Source: Bacteroidota bacterium
GTDB taxonomy: Bacteria > Bacteroidota > Ignavibacteria > Palsa-1295
Length of the DNA stretch: 64,000 nt
Assembly: GCA_021324685.1 (NCBI GenBank)
Contig: JAJPIQ010000009.1
Coordinates: 1-64,000, forward strand
Reading direction: 5' to 3'
The notes under the pieces are model-generated. The model searched no databases. It worked only from the letters and a program-made list of their open reading frames with translations, and was not told the DNA's origin. Shown one piece after another: positions 18,026 through 27,177 of this stretch. Within the stretch, counting starts at the first letter, position 1. Each line of letters opens with the position of its first letter. Both the position numbers and the translations under genes were made by a program.

Positions 18026-19150
18026 ATGATTGAAAAAATCCTGATCGCTGCCATGCCGATCCCCGGTGTCTGGGATGCGAACGAAGCATCCTTTCACGTG
18101 GCACGGCTTCTTCGGGCCCATGACCGATTACTCGATCGTGCACAGGTCGTGCAACTCCCACTGATCGATGGGGGGGCCGGAACGGTCGACTTTCTCGTCA
18201 CCCATACACTTGGATCGTTTCTGGAAGTCGAGGCGACGAGCGCAACTGGCGAGGAAACGGTCGCTCCGATCGGCTTTACCGGCGATGACGGAAAACTTTC
18301 GGTCATAGAAATGGCCCGCACATCTGCCGTGGGAAGTGCTGGAGACTTTGGTACGACGGCCGGAGTCGGCCAACTGATCCGCGATGCGCTGGACGAAGGC
18401 GCGTTTTCTATCCTCCTGGGTCATGAGGAACCGCTGGCGTGCGATGCCGGATTCGGGGCCGCGGCGGCACTCGGAGTAAAGTTCCTGGATGCCAGGGGCG
18501 CGGAAATCCCCTTCGAAAAACCAGGGGCCGAGCTTTCGAAGGTCGAGCGGATCGATCTGAGTGGCCGCAGCTTCGGGCTTTTAAGTTCCCGTTTGTACCT
18601 GGCCCAGTCGAGCAGCGCCAGGCAAAGCAGACCGACGCAATCCTTGCTTCAGGAGCTCGGCCGTTTGCGCGAGATCATTCAGCGGGACACGACGATCACT
18701 CCTTCCATGAATGGCTTGAGCGCGAGCGCGATTGAGTTTGGCCTTTCGGCATTGCTCGGCGCGGAAGCACGGGGCGGACTTTCGCTGGTCCTCGAAGCGT
18801 CGCAAATTTTCGAATCGGTCGATCGCAATGAATTTTCCGCATTCCTCCTCTTCGCTCGGGACCGCGCACAGATCGAAGAGCCAGAACTTGTGGTTATTCT
18901 GGATCGCCTCCGAGCCAAAATTCCATGCTATGTTTCATTATTTGTGGAAGGTGTACCGGGTGATGGTTTGCAAAATACTTCCGAAGTTTACCTTTCGGAG
19001 GTTCCGGTATTTCAAGCTCCCTTACGCGCGGATGCACGGGAGGAAGAGCGCCGTCGCGATCTGGAACTTCGGACCGATAAAATAATGCCAGTGCTCCGGG
19101 ACCGTTTGAGGCCCACGCCACAAAAAAATGCTCGCTCCAAACGAGCATAA
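18026..19150 (+). CDS. glxK: glycerate kinase (GlxK/GarK family)
   Basis: 374 residues from the ATG at 18026, three bases after the GWxTD stop. It begins MIEKILIAAMPIPGVWDANEA, and continues with TVDFLVTHTLGSFLEVEATS and VGSAGDFGTTAGVGQLIRDAL, the ATP/glycerate-binding parts of the glycerate kinase type 1 fold. It would phosphorylate D-glycerate to 2- or 3-phosphoglycerate. The usual SSTGTGELI-like segment is changed to FGTTAGVGQLI, and some spacing differs from classical GlxK, so activity is likely but not certain. It ends in a hairpin over its stop codon (19128-19148). Confidence 0.75.
   Translation: MIEKILIAAMPIPGVWDANEASFHVARLLRAHDRLLDRAQVVQLPLIDGGAGTVDFLVTHTLGSFLEVEATSATGEETVAPIGFTGDDGKLSVIEMARTSAVGSAGDFGTTAGVGQLIRDALDEGAFSILLGHEEPLACDAGFGAAAALGVKFLDARGAEIPFEKPGAELSKVERIDLSGRSFGLLSSRLYLAQSSSARQSRPTQSLLQELGRLREIIQRDTTITPSMNGLSASAIEFGLSALLGAEARGGLSLVLEASQIFESVDRNEFSAFLLFARDRAQIEEPELVVILDRLRAKIPCYVSLFVEGVPGDGLQNTSEVYLSEVPVFQAPLRADAREEERRRDLELRTDKIMPVLRDRLRPTPQKNARSKRA
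19128..19148. repeat. hairpin over the glycerate kinase stop codon
   Basis: ATGCTCG (19128-19134) and CGAGCAT (19142-19148) around a 7-base loop, overlapping the last sense codons and first stop base of the glycerate kinase gene. A run of seven A precedes it, so the T tract is on the minus strand, where no gene needs termination here. It probably only slows plus-strand transcription or stabilises the mRNA. Confidence 0.45.
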
Positions 19151-19160
19151 AAGGTCCGTT

Positions 19161-19892
19161 ATGAAATGGCTTGCGGTAGTCGCGCTGCTGGCAGCGAGTG
19201 GTAGGTCCTTTGCGCAGTCGCCGGATTCGATACAGCGCCATTTGGCAAAGGCGTCTTCAGAAAGTCATAATTCGATCCCTTTTCCGTTCTCGCTGCTGCT
19301 GCCGGAGGGCATTCGAATAGGATACGATCTCCGCGATTACATTGCGAGTCCTGCGTTCGGCGCGTTCGATTCCAGCATGCCCGCCGAAAGGGTGTTCGAC
19401 GAGATTTATTTCGAAGCGATGGCACGTGCCCATGGTGACATTGCAAGCGGGCTTCTGGCGGCTGCCTTCGGATCGTTCGAACATGAATCGATCCCATTCG
19501 ACTTTTTTGGATTGGAACTCGATTTGCCGCTCACCAGCGAGGATCACGCTCGGTTTCTCAAGCGGCAGTCCCATCTTCCAGCCCATCTCTATCGTATTCC
19601 TGAAGAGGACCGCGATAAGCTTCAGCATTTTTTTTCAAGTGCATGGCTGAAATCGATCGTTGGAATGGACTGGCTCGTAGAACTGGCGGGTCGGGCCGTA
19701 GAGGTAGGAGAAGATTTATTCCTCGTCGGAGGATTCCAGGATCCTCGCGATATTCATGCGAACGAGGATGGATTGCACTTTGCCATTCGTGCTTCCGGGA
19801 CTTCCGATTCCTGCACCGATTCCGATGCCCGTCCCTCGGTAAGTCTTACGCCGAATCCACCGGTTCCCATGGGAAATGGGAACCGGCATTAA
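19161..19892 (+). CDS. secreted protein of unknown function, possibly truncated C-terminus
   Basis: 243 residues from the ATG at 19161, with AAAGG 7 bases upstream. A signal peptide ends near GRSFAQS. The C-terminal half has DKLQHFFSSAWLK and PRDIHANEDGLHF, an arrangement loosely like YfiM/DUF2279-type envelope proteins (DKxxH, then DxxAN). The final residues SVSLTPNPPVPMGNGNRH resemble the opening of a T9SS sorting domain that stops after about 15 residues. They are encoded by the terminator-like hairpin shared with the convergent ppiD-like gene. The sorting domain, if that is what it was, is therefore lost. Confidence 0.6.
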   Translation: MKWLAVVALLAASGRSFAQSPDSIQRHLAKASSESHNSIPFPFSLLLPEGIRIGYDLRDYIASPAFGAFDSSMPAERVFDEIYFEAMARAHGDIASGLLAAAFGSFEHESIPFDFFGLELDLPLTSEDHARFLKRQSHLPAHLYRIPEEDRDKLQHFFSSAWLKSIVGMDWLVELAGRAVEVGEDLFLVGGFQDPRDIHANEDGLHFAIRASGTSDSCTDSDARPSVSLTPNPPVPMGNGNRH

Positions 19893-19902
19893 CATTTAAT
19901 GC
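19860..19902. terminator. bidirectional hairpins between convergent genes
   Basis: CCGGTTCCCAT (19860-19870) and ATGGGAACCGG (19876-19886) form a perfect 11-bp stem with a 5-base loop. Next to it GCATTAA (19886-19892) and TTAATGC (19896-19902) form a 7-bp stem that holds the stop codons of both convergent genes. There is no long T run, so termination may be inefficient or rely on the stem alone. Confidence 0.55.
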
Positions 19903-22025
19903 GGAATACGGTAATCGACGATCGTGGCATGCGCCTTCAGATTGGACATCCAGTCCATCATCATGCGCTGTTCTTTTTCCTGAGTGATCGTCTTGACGAT
20001 GTTTGGTTTTGCGGCTTCAAAATCTTTTTGCGTGGGAATCGTCCGTCCCATCAGTTTCGCAATGTAATAACCGTGTTCTCCTTTGAGCGGAGGGCTGATT
20101 GTCCCTGGCTGTGCGCTGTACGCCCAGTTATTGATCACATACTCCGCAGTCGGCAGTCCGTTAACGGATTCTGCGGGGCCCATTAGCACCGTAATAGGAG
20201 CGAGTGTGGCATCGCCTAAACTTGTCGCCGGAGCAGAAAGATCGCCATTGGGGCCAATCGCTGTCCGGACCTGTTGAGCACGAGAGGAAAGTCCTGCAAT
20301 CTGCTTGTTGAGTGCAAGTTGTTCTGCAATTTGGTTCTTTACGTCAGCCAGAGGCTTCGGGCCTTCAGGAGTGATATCGGAGAGTTGTGCAACGATGACG
20401 GCATTGACCCGTGAGAGTTTAAGCGCCGGCGAAATATCGCCCTTCGACGATTGGAAGACCCAATCGACGAATTCATAGCTGCTAAAGATCGGCTCTCCTT
20501 TTTTGGAGACCGGCGGCGCATCGGTGATGACGTGATATCCTCCTGCGGTTGCCGCTTGGTCGAATCCATTTTTCTGAGCATTCTCCCGGAAAATATTCGC
20601 CATTTGTTGCTCGAGTTGCAGCGTCTGATGGCTTGGTTTGACAGCCAGTTGAACGCCGGAAACCAGCCACGCTTTCTCCGCACGACCCATTACCTGTATA
20701 ATATCGTAACCCCGGGGGCTTTCCAGCGGCCCCAAAAGGTCCCCCTTCGAAGCGTGAACAATGGCGGATCGAAAGTCGAACGGGAAGATACCGGTATCGA
20801 CCCAGCCCATATCGCCACCTTTTGTGGCGGTCCGAGGGTCGGCTGACCGGGTGCGTGCGATTTCCGCAAAATTACCGCCGGACTTGAGCTGCTGGACGAT
20901 CTGATCGGCAATCGCGCGAAGACTGTCTTTTGTCTGCTGCGAAATGATCGCCTGGTGCGGAAAATCGAGTGTGATTCTCCGAATGTGATATTGGGCAGCT
21001 CCGGTATCGAATACGTGTACAATTCGGAGTGCCATGATACTCCCCGACACGTGCGCTACCGCAGCATCGCCGTCCTTCAACGACATGAGCGACGTATCGT
21101 CGCCTAATTCGCGCATGGTGACAACATGCTGTGGCTGGAAGGGAACATCGCTATAATCCTGGGCAAGTTCTTTTGCAACGGTATCGATCGTCGCGAGTGG
21201 AGCTTCTGATAAGCGGCCTTTGAGAGAATTTGCGGTTTCGAGTGCAAGCGCACTGTCTCGGCCATTCGCCAATAATGGGAACATGACGAACTTAAACTTT
21301 CGCTGTTCGTCCTGTTTGTAGAGCCAGGTATGGGCATCGTAATAAGCCTGGATATCTTTATCGGAGACCTGCGAAGCCATTTGCGGAGTGACCTGCGGCG
21401 CCGGTATTTTAATGATCTGGAGGATCGCTTTTGCGCTGTCGGTGAGAAAGCGAGTATACGCTTCGCTGTCGGTCACACGCACGGTCGAAACAATGGCTTG
21501 TTGCCATTTCAAGTGCAGAAGCTTCGTCCGGTAATCGGCCTCCAGGTTTCGGACAATGGAATCGTTCCTGGGGTCGCGGAGCGCTTTAATATAGGCATCC
21601 TGATGAAAATGTCCTACGGAATCGGTAAACTGCTGTCGGACGTCGGCCGGCGGATTGTTGAAAATCACATCGCGAATTTCCTGATCCGTGACGGTAATGC
21701 CCATTTTTTCTATGCTCTGGTCTTCCAGGGCCTGAGAAACAGCCTGGTCCCACGCTTCGCTATTGGCCTGGTCCTCGTCGGTTTCCGACAAGTTCGCTTT
21801 TTTGTTTTTCGACTTCATGTCGGCCGTGACCGCTTCCAGGATCTTATTGTATTCCTGCTGAGTGATTTTTTGACCGTTGACAAGTCCTAAGGTCTCGGCA
21901 TCGCCGGAGCGGTTAAAAATGGTCCCCTGACCGCCCCATTCGAAGATGATCATTAAAAGAAAGATGCCCGCAAGCACGGCGAAGACCACCGGCATCGAAT
22001 CGCGCATCTTGGTCATTACTGGCAT
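19896..22025 (-). CDS. PpiD/SurA-like membrane-anchored peptidyl-prolyl isomerase
   Basis: 709 residues. A single N-terminal membrane helix (about 12-28, VVFAVLAGIFLLMIIF) precedes the SurA-N-like chaperone region with LVNGQKITQQEYNKIL. A parvulin domain lies around residues 340-450 (GGNFAEIARTRSADPRTATK, GGDMGWVD, SPRGYDIIQV). This is the PpiD layout: inner-membrane anchored, periplasmic chaperone/isomerase helping exported and outer-membrane proteins fold. That suits a genome rich in T9SS cargo and barrels. The first ATG (22025) and one three codons later are both possible starts. It is convergent with the preceding gene. Confidence 0.85.
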   Translation of the reverse strand: MPVMTKMRDSMPVVFAVLAGIFLLMIIFEWGGQGTIFNRSGDAETLGLVNGQKITQQEYNKILEAVTADMKSKNKKANLSETDEDQANSEAWDQAVSQALEDQSIEKMGITVTDQEIRDVIFNNPPADVRQQFTDSVGHFHQDAYIKALRDPRNDSIVRNLEADYRTKLLHLKWQQAIVSTVRVTDSEAYTRFLTDSAKAILQIIKIPAPQVTPQMASQVSDKDIQAYYDAHTWLYKQDEQRKFKFVMFPLLANGRDSALALETANSLKGRLSEAPLATIDTVAKELAQDYSDVPFQPQHVVTMRELGDDTSLMSLKDGDAAVAHVSGSIMALRIVHVFDTGAAQYHIRRITLDFPHQAIISQQTKDSLRAIADQIVQQLKSGGNFAEIARTRSADPRTATKGGDMGWVDTGIFPFDFRSAIVHASKGDLLGPLESPRGYDIIQVMGRAEKAWLVSGVQLAVKPSHQTLQLEQQMANIFRENAQKNGFDQAATAGGYHVITDAPPVSKKGEPIFSSYEFVDWVFQSSKGDISPALKLSRVNAVIVAQLSDITPEGPKPLADVKNQIAEQLALNKQIAGLSSRAQQVRTAIGPNGDLSAPATSLGDATLAPITVLMGPAESVNGLPTAEYVINNWAYSAQPGTISPPLKGEHGYYIAKLMGRTIPTQKDFEAAKPNIVKTITQEKEQRMMMDWMSNLKAHATIVDYRIPH

Positions 22026-22077
22026 AGAGTCGAGTAGTTCTGCGTTTTGTGAGGTAAAATCCCAAGCGGGGGCGGCC

Positions 22078-22085
22078 CAAAGCTA
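22078..22085 (-). promoter_or_regulatory. candidate -7 element of the ppiD-like gene
   Basis: On the minus strand TAGCTTTG matches the Bacteroidota -7 consensus TAnnTTTG, with a TTTG 23 bases further upstream. The match is short, and the same consensus is not found upstream of most genes here, so support is weak. Confidence 0.25.
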
Positions 22086-22097
22086 TGTTTTGCTTGC

Positions 22098-22113
22098 CGC
22101 CAAAGCGCCAAAG
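22098..22113. repeat. perfect 8-bp tandem duplication
   Basis: CGCCAAAG occurs twice head to tail in the ppiD-coaE gap. It is another short intergenic duplication of the kind seen at several gene ends in this window. Confidence 0.6.
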
Positions 22114-22204
22114 AACAGCGAAAATTGAAAGAAAAGTGCGGCGAAAGTCAAGATTGAACGAGAATTTCGGTTCGAATTATAGAGCGGTAGACCTCTATCA
22201 GTCG

Positions 22205-22849
22205 CTACACTTCTTCGGCGGCCATGGCATGCAACGCGTGTCCTGGCATTTCGCGGGAATAGAGCGGCTCCAGAATGTCGATCAGCGTCTCGCATTTTCT
22301 TTCGAAAGACGCCTTATCGCCATTATTTTCGATAATAAAATCGGCTTCTTCACGAGCAACACGGTCATAGTCCTGCTCTCGAAGGCGTGCCTCGGCATCA
22401 GCTTCAGTAATTCGGTCGCTCGCGGTAGCGCGTGCAATGGCTGCTTCGTTATCCGTTTCGACAAGAATGATGTAGTCGAAGCATTCCCGAAATTCGGTCT
22501 GAAGAATGAGCGCCGATTCGACCGCAATGGCCGCTGCTTCTTCCCGGTCGAAGCGTTTCAAGATTTCGCGAGTAACAGCGGGATGGACGACGTGCTCGAC
22601 TTCGCGTAGCAGTTCCCGATCGGCGAATATCTTCGAAGCGATGAACGGACGGTCGAGCGATCCGTTTGAATAGGCCTCCGGCCCGAGCATTCGAATTAAT
22701 TCGGAACGAATATTCGCATCTCGCTCCATAAGGTCGCGAGCGAGGTCGTCGGAACGGACGCCAGGAATGCCTCGCGCTTCCATGTGCTCGAGCAGCGTCG
22801 ATTTGCCACTCCCGAGTTTCCCGGTGACTCCGATCCGAATCGCTCTCAT
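22205..22849 (-). CDS. coaE: dephospho-CoA kinase
   Basis: 214 residues, the usual length. The P-loop GKLGSGKST is at residues 10-18, followed by the DD motif in GVRSDDLARDL and the lid-region arginines in TASDRITEADAEARLREQ. It catalyses the last step of coenzyme A synthesis, phosphorylating the 3'-OH of dephospho-CoA. It starts 3 bp after the stop of the large T9SS protein gene, so it is probably on the same transcript. A 179-bp gap separates it from the ppiD-like gene. Confidence 0.9.
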   Translation of the reverse strand: MRAIRIGVTGKLGSGKSTLLEHMEARGIPGVRSDDLARDLMERDANIRSELIRMLGPEAYSNGSLDRPFIASKIFADRELLREVEHVVHPAVTREILKRFDREEAAAIAVESALILQTEFRECFDYIILVETDNEAAIARATASDRITEADAEARLREQDYDRVAREEADFIIENNGDKASFERKCETLIDILEPLYSREMPGHALHAMAAEEV

Positions 22850-22852
22850 ATG

Positions 22853-25800
22853 CTATTTTATCAGCACCAGCGTTCCCGAAAGCGTTCCGGAACCATCCAG
22901 ACCCACGAATCGCACCTGATAATAATAGCTCCCCGCGGGGAGTTGTCCAAGCTTGAATGCATAGGGAAGAGTGGCATTCTCGGAAAGTGCCACGCGCTCG
23001 GTGGAAACGGTTTCGCCAAGCGCATTCAATAGCGCGATCTCCGCGATGCCCGATTCTGCCGCGGTAAGGCCCAAAGTACTTTGGTAACCGCTTTCCTGAG
23101 TGACCGGATTTGGACGCAACCGTTCGCCTGCTATGATCGGACGGCTGCCCAATTTTCGCATGAGCGTGCTGTCCCCGCACTCGATGGAGAACGTAGTGTT
23201 CGTACCCAATGCTGAGCTTGCGAGCACGCAATCCCCGAATGTTCTATCGCCACCATTGAGTGCAATGGAATCGACCCAGATGCGTCCGGCAACAGAATCC
23301 GAGACGACCGCGCGCATCGGGAGTGTGACTACCGCTTTGGTTGGATCGAGCGGAATGCCATTGGGATTTTTCAAGTCAAAGGAATAATGTGCCGTCGTGC
23401 CCACTCTGTTCGGGCCGCTCTGGACGATCTGCATGCCTGGTGCGGCGATCAGGGAACCGCTGCTCACATCGAAATTATCGTCGCGGTATTCGAAGATGCC
23501 ACGGACATCGTTCAGCCCGGTTCCCGAAAATACGATATCGGGTTTGAGTTGTACGGTGAACGTTTGTCCTTCGGCGAACGGCGTTTGAGAAACAGTGACG
23601 ATGAAATGGACCGTGTCTGGCGGCGGAGCGAACGCCGTAACGTTCACGTTCGCAAGATTATTATTTTGTACGTTCGTCTGCATGGCCAGCGTCGCACTTA
23701 AATTCCCGCGCGAAGTATCGTCATAATAGATCGGAATTCGCGCCGTTTCTCCAGGTGTGATGAGCACCGTGTCGGGCCCGGGCGTGAGGGTAAACCCAGT
23801 GCCGGTGAGAGTGAGGAAAACGGTGTCCGTCCCGCAGCCGGTATTCGCGATCGTAACCACCGTGTCAGGAACGGGCTCAGTGCAGACCCGGACGGTCTTG
23901 AGATCGAAACTCGTGGGCGAGGTCATGCTAAGCGATGATGCACCACTTGCTTGTGTGACCGCTAGCGAGACAGGGGAAATGGACTCGTGAGTGGTGCCAT
24001 CCGCGAGCGCATACTGAATATGGAAATTTCCATTGTAGGTGTTGGAAATAAGCGCGGTGATAGCAAGGGTGATATGCAGCGTGTCGCCAGGACCGAGCAG
24101 TGCCGGTAACCCACCATCGCTTGTTACGGCGAAGGTCGACAAGGAGGCATCGAGCGTGAGGGCGGTCACACGAAGGGTATCGCAGCCGGTATTATAGATG
24201 GCGAACGTGACGGATTTTGCCTTATCGCATTCCGATAATGTTCCAAATGCGAACGTGTTTGCCGTGAGCGTAGGAGAAGTCGTGAAATTTGAAGTTCCCG
24301 AAATGCCGGTGCCGGAGAACTGAAGGTCCGTTGTCGTATCGGTCTTGCCACTGTTAATGAGATATTCGAAATGCACGGATTTGGATTCGGGAAGTTTTCC
24401 CGACGGGATATACCGAACGCGAAGACTCTCGGTTTTACCGGCTTCGATCCATTCCGGCAGCTTGGCGGAATCGAGCAGGATGAACGGCGCAGGAACAATC
24501 AGTGTGAAGAGATCGGCCGAGTCGCAGGAGGTGTTTCGGAACACGATCGTCGTGTCTTTGGGGCCACAGATGGAAACATTCCCGAAATTAAGGGAGGTCG
24601 GGTACGACAGCGTTCCCGAAGGGGCGCCGGTCCCACTCAGTGTCACGACATTCGAGCTGTCGAACGAAAAGTAATGATAGTGCAGGCGGAGGCTTGTGCT
24701 TTGCGTTCCCAAACTTTGGGGAATGAAACGGACGAGGATCCGACGCGTGCTGTCCGCTGGAATCGATAGCGGCAGATTCAGGGCTTTGCCATTCGTATCG
24801 AGGTATTCAAAATGTGTGTTTGCGAGGTCGATCTGGTGAAGCGTAATCGTGTCGCACCCGGTATTGGCGAGCGTGAGAAGGTCCTCTGCGGAATCGCACG
24901 TGGCGAGCGAATCGAACGAAAGCGCCGGGACAGCCGTGAGCGCCGGATGGCTTGGGTCGGGCTTCGCATAGGTCCGCATAGGAACTCCGAAGGCGGTGTC
25001 GTGCCCCTCATAGTGCATCGTCACATGGAGCGAATCGTAAAGCGCGGCCAGGGTCGTGGGCAGCGCATGCAGATGAAGGCGAAGCGTATCGCCGGCTGGA
25101 ACGCGAATAGGAAGGGCGAGCGCTTTGCCGGAAGTGTCACTTAAGTTCCAAGTGCCCTTGATGAGGGTCGCTTTTGTTATCGACATTGTATCGCAGCCGG
25201 CATTGATAATCGTGATCGCAGTATCGACAGCCGTGCACAACGGCAGCGTATCGGTCTTGATCACAAGCGGACTGGCTGCAAAATTCGCAGGAAAAGAAAT
25301 CCCGTGCAGTTTTACATGAAGCAGGACTGTATCGTATGCCAATTGCGGCGAGCTGACACAGGGAGCGAAATAGGAGGCATAATAAATGACGCGAATGGTT
25401 ACAGAATCTGTCGCGGTAGAATCCATCATTGCGCCGGGATGCCACGCGATCCGAAACGCGACCGAGTCTCCTTTTAGAATAATAGAATAGCGGTCTGGAA
25501 TACTGTCGAGCCAGACTGCGTGCGTCCTGGCCGGGCGTCGGTTCGTATCGAGAATGGAAATATCCTCGATCACGAGGGTATTCGTATTGAAATTACGTAG
25601 ATAATAAAATTCGTGTGTTGTATCGCATATGAATGCAGAATCCGGACGCGGAAGAGTCGAATCGACGAAGACCAGGCCGGGAGCATCGAGCGTTTTATAG
25701 AGTCCGCCAGAATCGTCGGCAGCATAGATAACGTTGCCGCATCCCGTAACTGCAAAGCGTGTATCGGTACCTAAGTCGCCGTAAGGATCCGGCTTACCTT

Positions 25801-26836
25801 GGACCGGGCCTCCGATATCGGTCCATGTGCTTCCACCGTCGCTCGATTCCATGAGTCCCGGGGGTGCAATATTGATCCCACCGGAATTCTGGATATATAG
25901 CAGGTCTCCGACTCCTTCAATATCTCCAGTCGTGCGAATGGGAAGTGTAACAAGCTGTGTCCAGAAATGACCGTAGGTCGTGGTACGATAGACCTTCGAG
26001 GGCTGGGATTTGCCTGCAATAGTAACATCTTCCGGAGCAACGACAAACGTGCCACTGCTTTGTGGCACATAATAAATTCCCCATGCTTCGTGCTGGAAGC
26101 CTCCGGTCGAATTGACCCACGTTCGGCCTCCGTCGGTCGTCGTTAGGAAAGTGTTCGAACCTGTCTTCCCAAATTCTGTGGCGACGCCATTTAAGTAATG
26201 AAATGCAAGTCCATTAATGCCTCCGCCACCCGTAAAGGTCTGTGGGGGTTGTTTCCATGACCCGCCGGTTCTCGTCGTGTCGAACCACACTGCGCCGCCA
26301 TAGTTTTGTGTCACAACGAGCGTACTGTCCGTTTCCCATACGGAGGCTAAACCGTTCGAAGCGCCATTAAAACCGAAATTAATTCCCATCCAGGTTTTGC
26401 CGCTATCGACCGTGTGCCATAGAATATCGTCTCCGACATTGAAATTTCCTCGGAGCGTCATCCACCCGGTATCTGGGGTAAGAAACCAAATATCGCTTAC
26501 GACTGGTGTCGAGAGATTGCTGAGCGCTCCGATGAGCCTCGAAGGTGTCCAGGTCAAGCCACCATCGGTCGTACGTTGAACGATTCCAGAAGTCCCGTTC
26601 CCACCGGGATTGGGTGGATAGCCGTTTGGAGTGCCGTTCCAATGAAAGCCGATCAGACCGATTTTAGGATTTTGGAACCAGATATCGGAGACGGACCCTT
26701 GATTCGCGAACGAAAATTGTTGAATCCGACCCCACAGGACTTGTGCATGCAGAGGAGCCGTCATAAGGACGGCGACGAGAGCGGATGGAATTGCAAAGCG
26801 AAGAACTCGAATGGACGGAAAAGGTCGTGCGAACAT
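22853..26836 (-). CDS. large secreted Asp-box / choice-of-anchor-D protein with T9SS tail
   Basis: 1327 residues from the ATG at 26836, with a signal peptide ending PLHAQ. Residues about 25-380 contain Asp-box propeller motifs (TDGGLTWTP, VDSGKTWMG, TTDGGRTWV, SSDGGSTWTD). Residues about 400-1080 are six or so immunoglobulin-like repeats of the choice-of-anchor-D type, for example NFGNVSICGPKDTTIVFRNT. Each has a pair of cysteines near strand ends (SICG/TSCD, ATCD/TGCD, SECD/TGCD) that may form disulfides. A cohesin-like module (about 1090-1210) and a C-terminal PNPVTQESGYQSTLGL/LPAGSYYYQVRF sorting domain follow. It is likely a surface or secreted adhesion/binding protein; no catalytic residues are seen. 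Confidence 0.82.
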   Translation of the reverse strand: MFARPFPSIRVLRFAIPSALVAVLMTAPLHAQVLWGRIQQFSFANQGSVSDIWFQNPKIGLIGFHWNGTPNGYPPNPGGNGTSGIVQRTTDGGLTWTPSRLIGALSNLSTPVVSDIWFLTPDTGWMTLRGNFNVGDDILWHTVDSGKTWMGINFGFNGASNGLASVWETDSTLVVTQNYGGAVWFDTTRTGGSWKQPPQTFTGGGGINGLAFHYLNGVATEFGKTGSNTFLTTTDGGRTWVNSTGGFQHEAWGIYYVPQSSGTFVVAPEDVTIAGKSQPSKVYRTTTYGHFWTQLVTLPIRTTGDIEGVGDLLYIQNSGGINIAPPGLMESSDGGSTWTDIGGPVQGKPDPYGDLGTDTRFAVTGCGNVIYAADDSGGLYKTLDAPGLVFVDSTLPRPDSAFICDTTHEFYYLRNFNTNTLVIEDISILDTNRRPARTHAVWLDSIPDRYSIILKGDSVAFRIAWHPGAMMDSTATDSVTIRVIYYASYFAPCVSSPQLAYDTVLLHVKLHGISFPANFAASPLVIKTDTLPLCTAVDTAITIINAGCDTMSITKATLIKGTWNLSDTSGKALALPIRVPAGDTLRLHLHALPTTLAALYDSLHVTMHYEGHDTAFGVPMRTYAKPDPSHPALTAVPALSFDSLATCDSAEDLLTLANTGCDTITLHQIDLANTHFEYLDTNGKALNLPLSIPADSTRRILVRFIPQSLGTQSTSLRLHYHYFSFDSSNVVTLSGTGAPSGTLSYPTSLNFGNVSICGPKDTTIVFRNTSCDSADLFTLIVPAPFILLDSAKLPEWIEAGKTESLRVRYIPSGKLPESKSVHFEYLINSGKTDTTTDLQFSGTGISGTSNFTTSPTLTANTFAFGTLSECDKAKSVTFAIYNTGCDTLRVTALTLDASLSTFAVTSDGGLPALLGPGDTLHITLAITALISNTYNGNFHIQYALADGTTHESISPVSLAVTQASGASSLSMTSPTSFDLKTVRVCTEPVPDTVVTIANTGCGTDTVFLTLTGTGFTLTPGPDTVLITPGETARIPIYYDDTSRGNLSATLAMQTNVQNNNLANVNVTAFAPPPDTVHFIVTVSQTPFAEGQTFTVQLKPDIVFSGTGLNDVRGIFEYRDDNFDVSSGSLIAAPGMQIVQSGPNRVGTTAHYSFDLKNPNGIPLDPTKAVVTLPMRAVVSDSVAGRIWVDSIALNGGDRTFGDCVLASSALGTNTTFSIECGDSTLMRKLGSRPIIAGERLRPNPVTQESGYQSTLGLTAAESGIAEIALLNALGETVSTERVALSENATLPYAFKLGQLPAGSYYYQVRFVGLDGSGTLSGTLVLIK

Positions 26837-26844
26837 AGTGAAAA

Positions 26845-26885
26845 AAAAAGACACGGACCGTTTTCGGCCCTATCGCCAACGGTCC
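26845..26885 (-). terminator. terminator-like hairpin in the 5' leader of the 1327-residue protein gene
   Basis: GGACCGTT (26855-26862) and AACGGTCC (26878-26885) form a perfect 8-bp stem. Read on the minus strand it is followed by GTGTC and a run of nine T, and the ATG of the large T9SS gene is only 18 bases from the stem. No minus-strand gene lies upstream, so this would act as a leader attenuator if transcription starts beyond 26885. Confidence 0.5.
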
Positions 26886-26942
26886 AATTAAAAGCGACAC
26901 GCAACATTGCTGGAAAGTTGCATTTTATGAAAAAATTCTAAG

Positions 26943-26957
26943 GATTGGACTCCAATC
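26943..26957. promoter_or_regulatory. 15-bp dyad GATTGGA-C-TCCAATC
   Basis: A perfect 7-bp inverted repeat around one central base in the divergent gap, a plausible operator. No regulator can be assigned. Confidence 0.4.
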
Positions 26958-27012
26958 GATTAAAAAAGCAGGCGTAACATAGTGCGCATATCTGTCCTCA
27001 AAAAAAATTTAT

Positions 27013-27020
27013 TATATTTG
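27013..27020 (+). promoter_or_regulatory. candidate -7 promoter element
   Basis: TATATTTG matches the Bacteroidota -7 consensus TAnnTTTG. No clear -33 TTG lies at the right distance. It would give a long leader for the gene at 27178. Confidence 0.25.
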
Positions 27021-27177
27021 CAATGAATGCGGGTGACCCGGCCGTGGGCTGCCCGCTCGATCGCCCGATCGTGCTGGTCCCGCCAGCGTTGTGATTCCTA
27101 CGCTTTGTATTTGTTTGTCCATTGGCACTTTGACCCTGCCGGCGCCCATTTCTTTTTGCAATTTGTCGTTCTTTCGC

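Larger units (their letters stand above)
26837..27177. other. 341-bp divergent intergenic region
   Basis: The gap between the divergent T9SS gene and the small 91-residue gene. It holds the leader hairpin at 26845-26885, a 15-bp dyad at 26943-26957 and a TAnnTTTG-like box at 27013-27020. The short ORFs here (27027-27257 and others) look like chance reading frames. I see no tRNA or known RNA. Confidence 0.5.
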
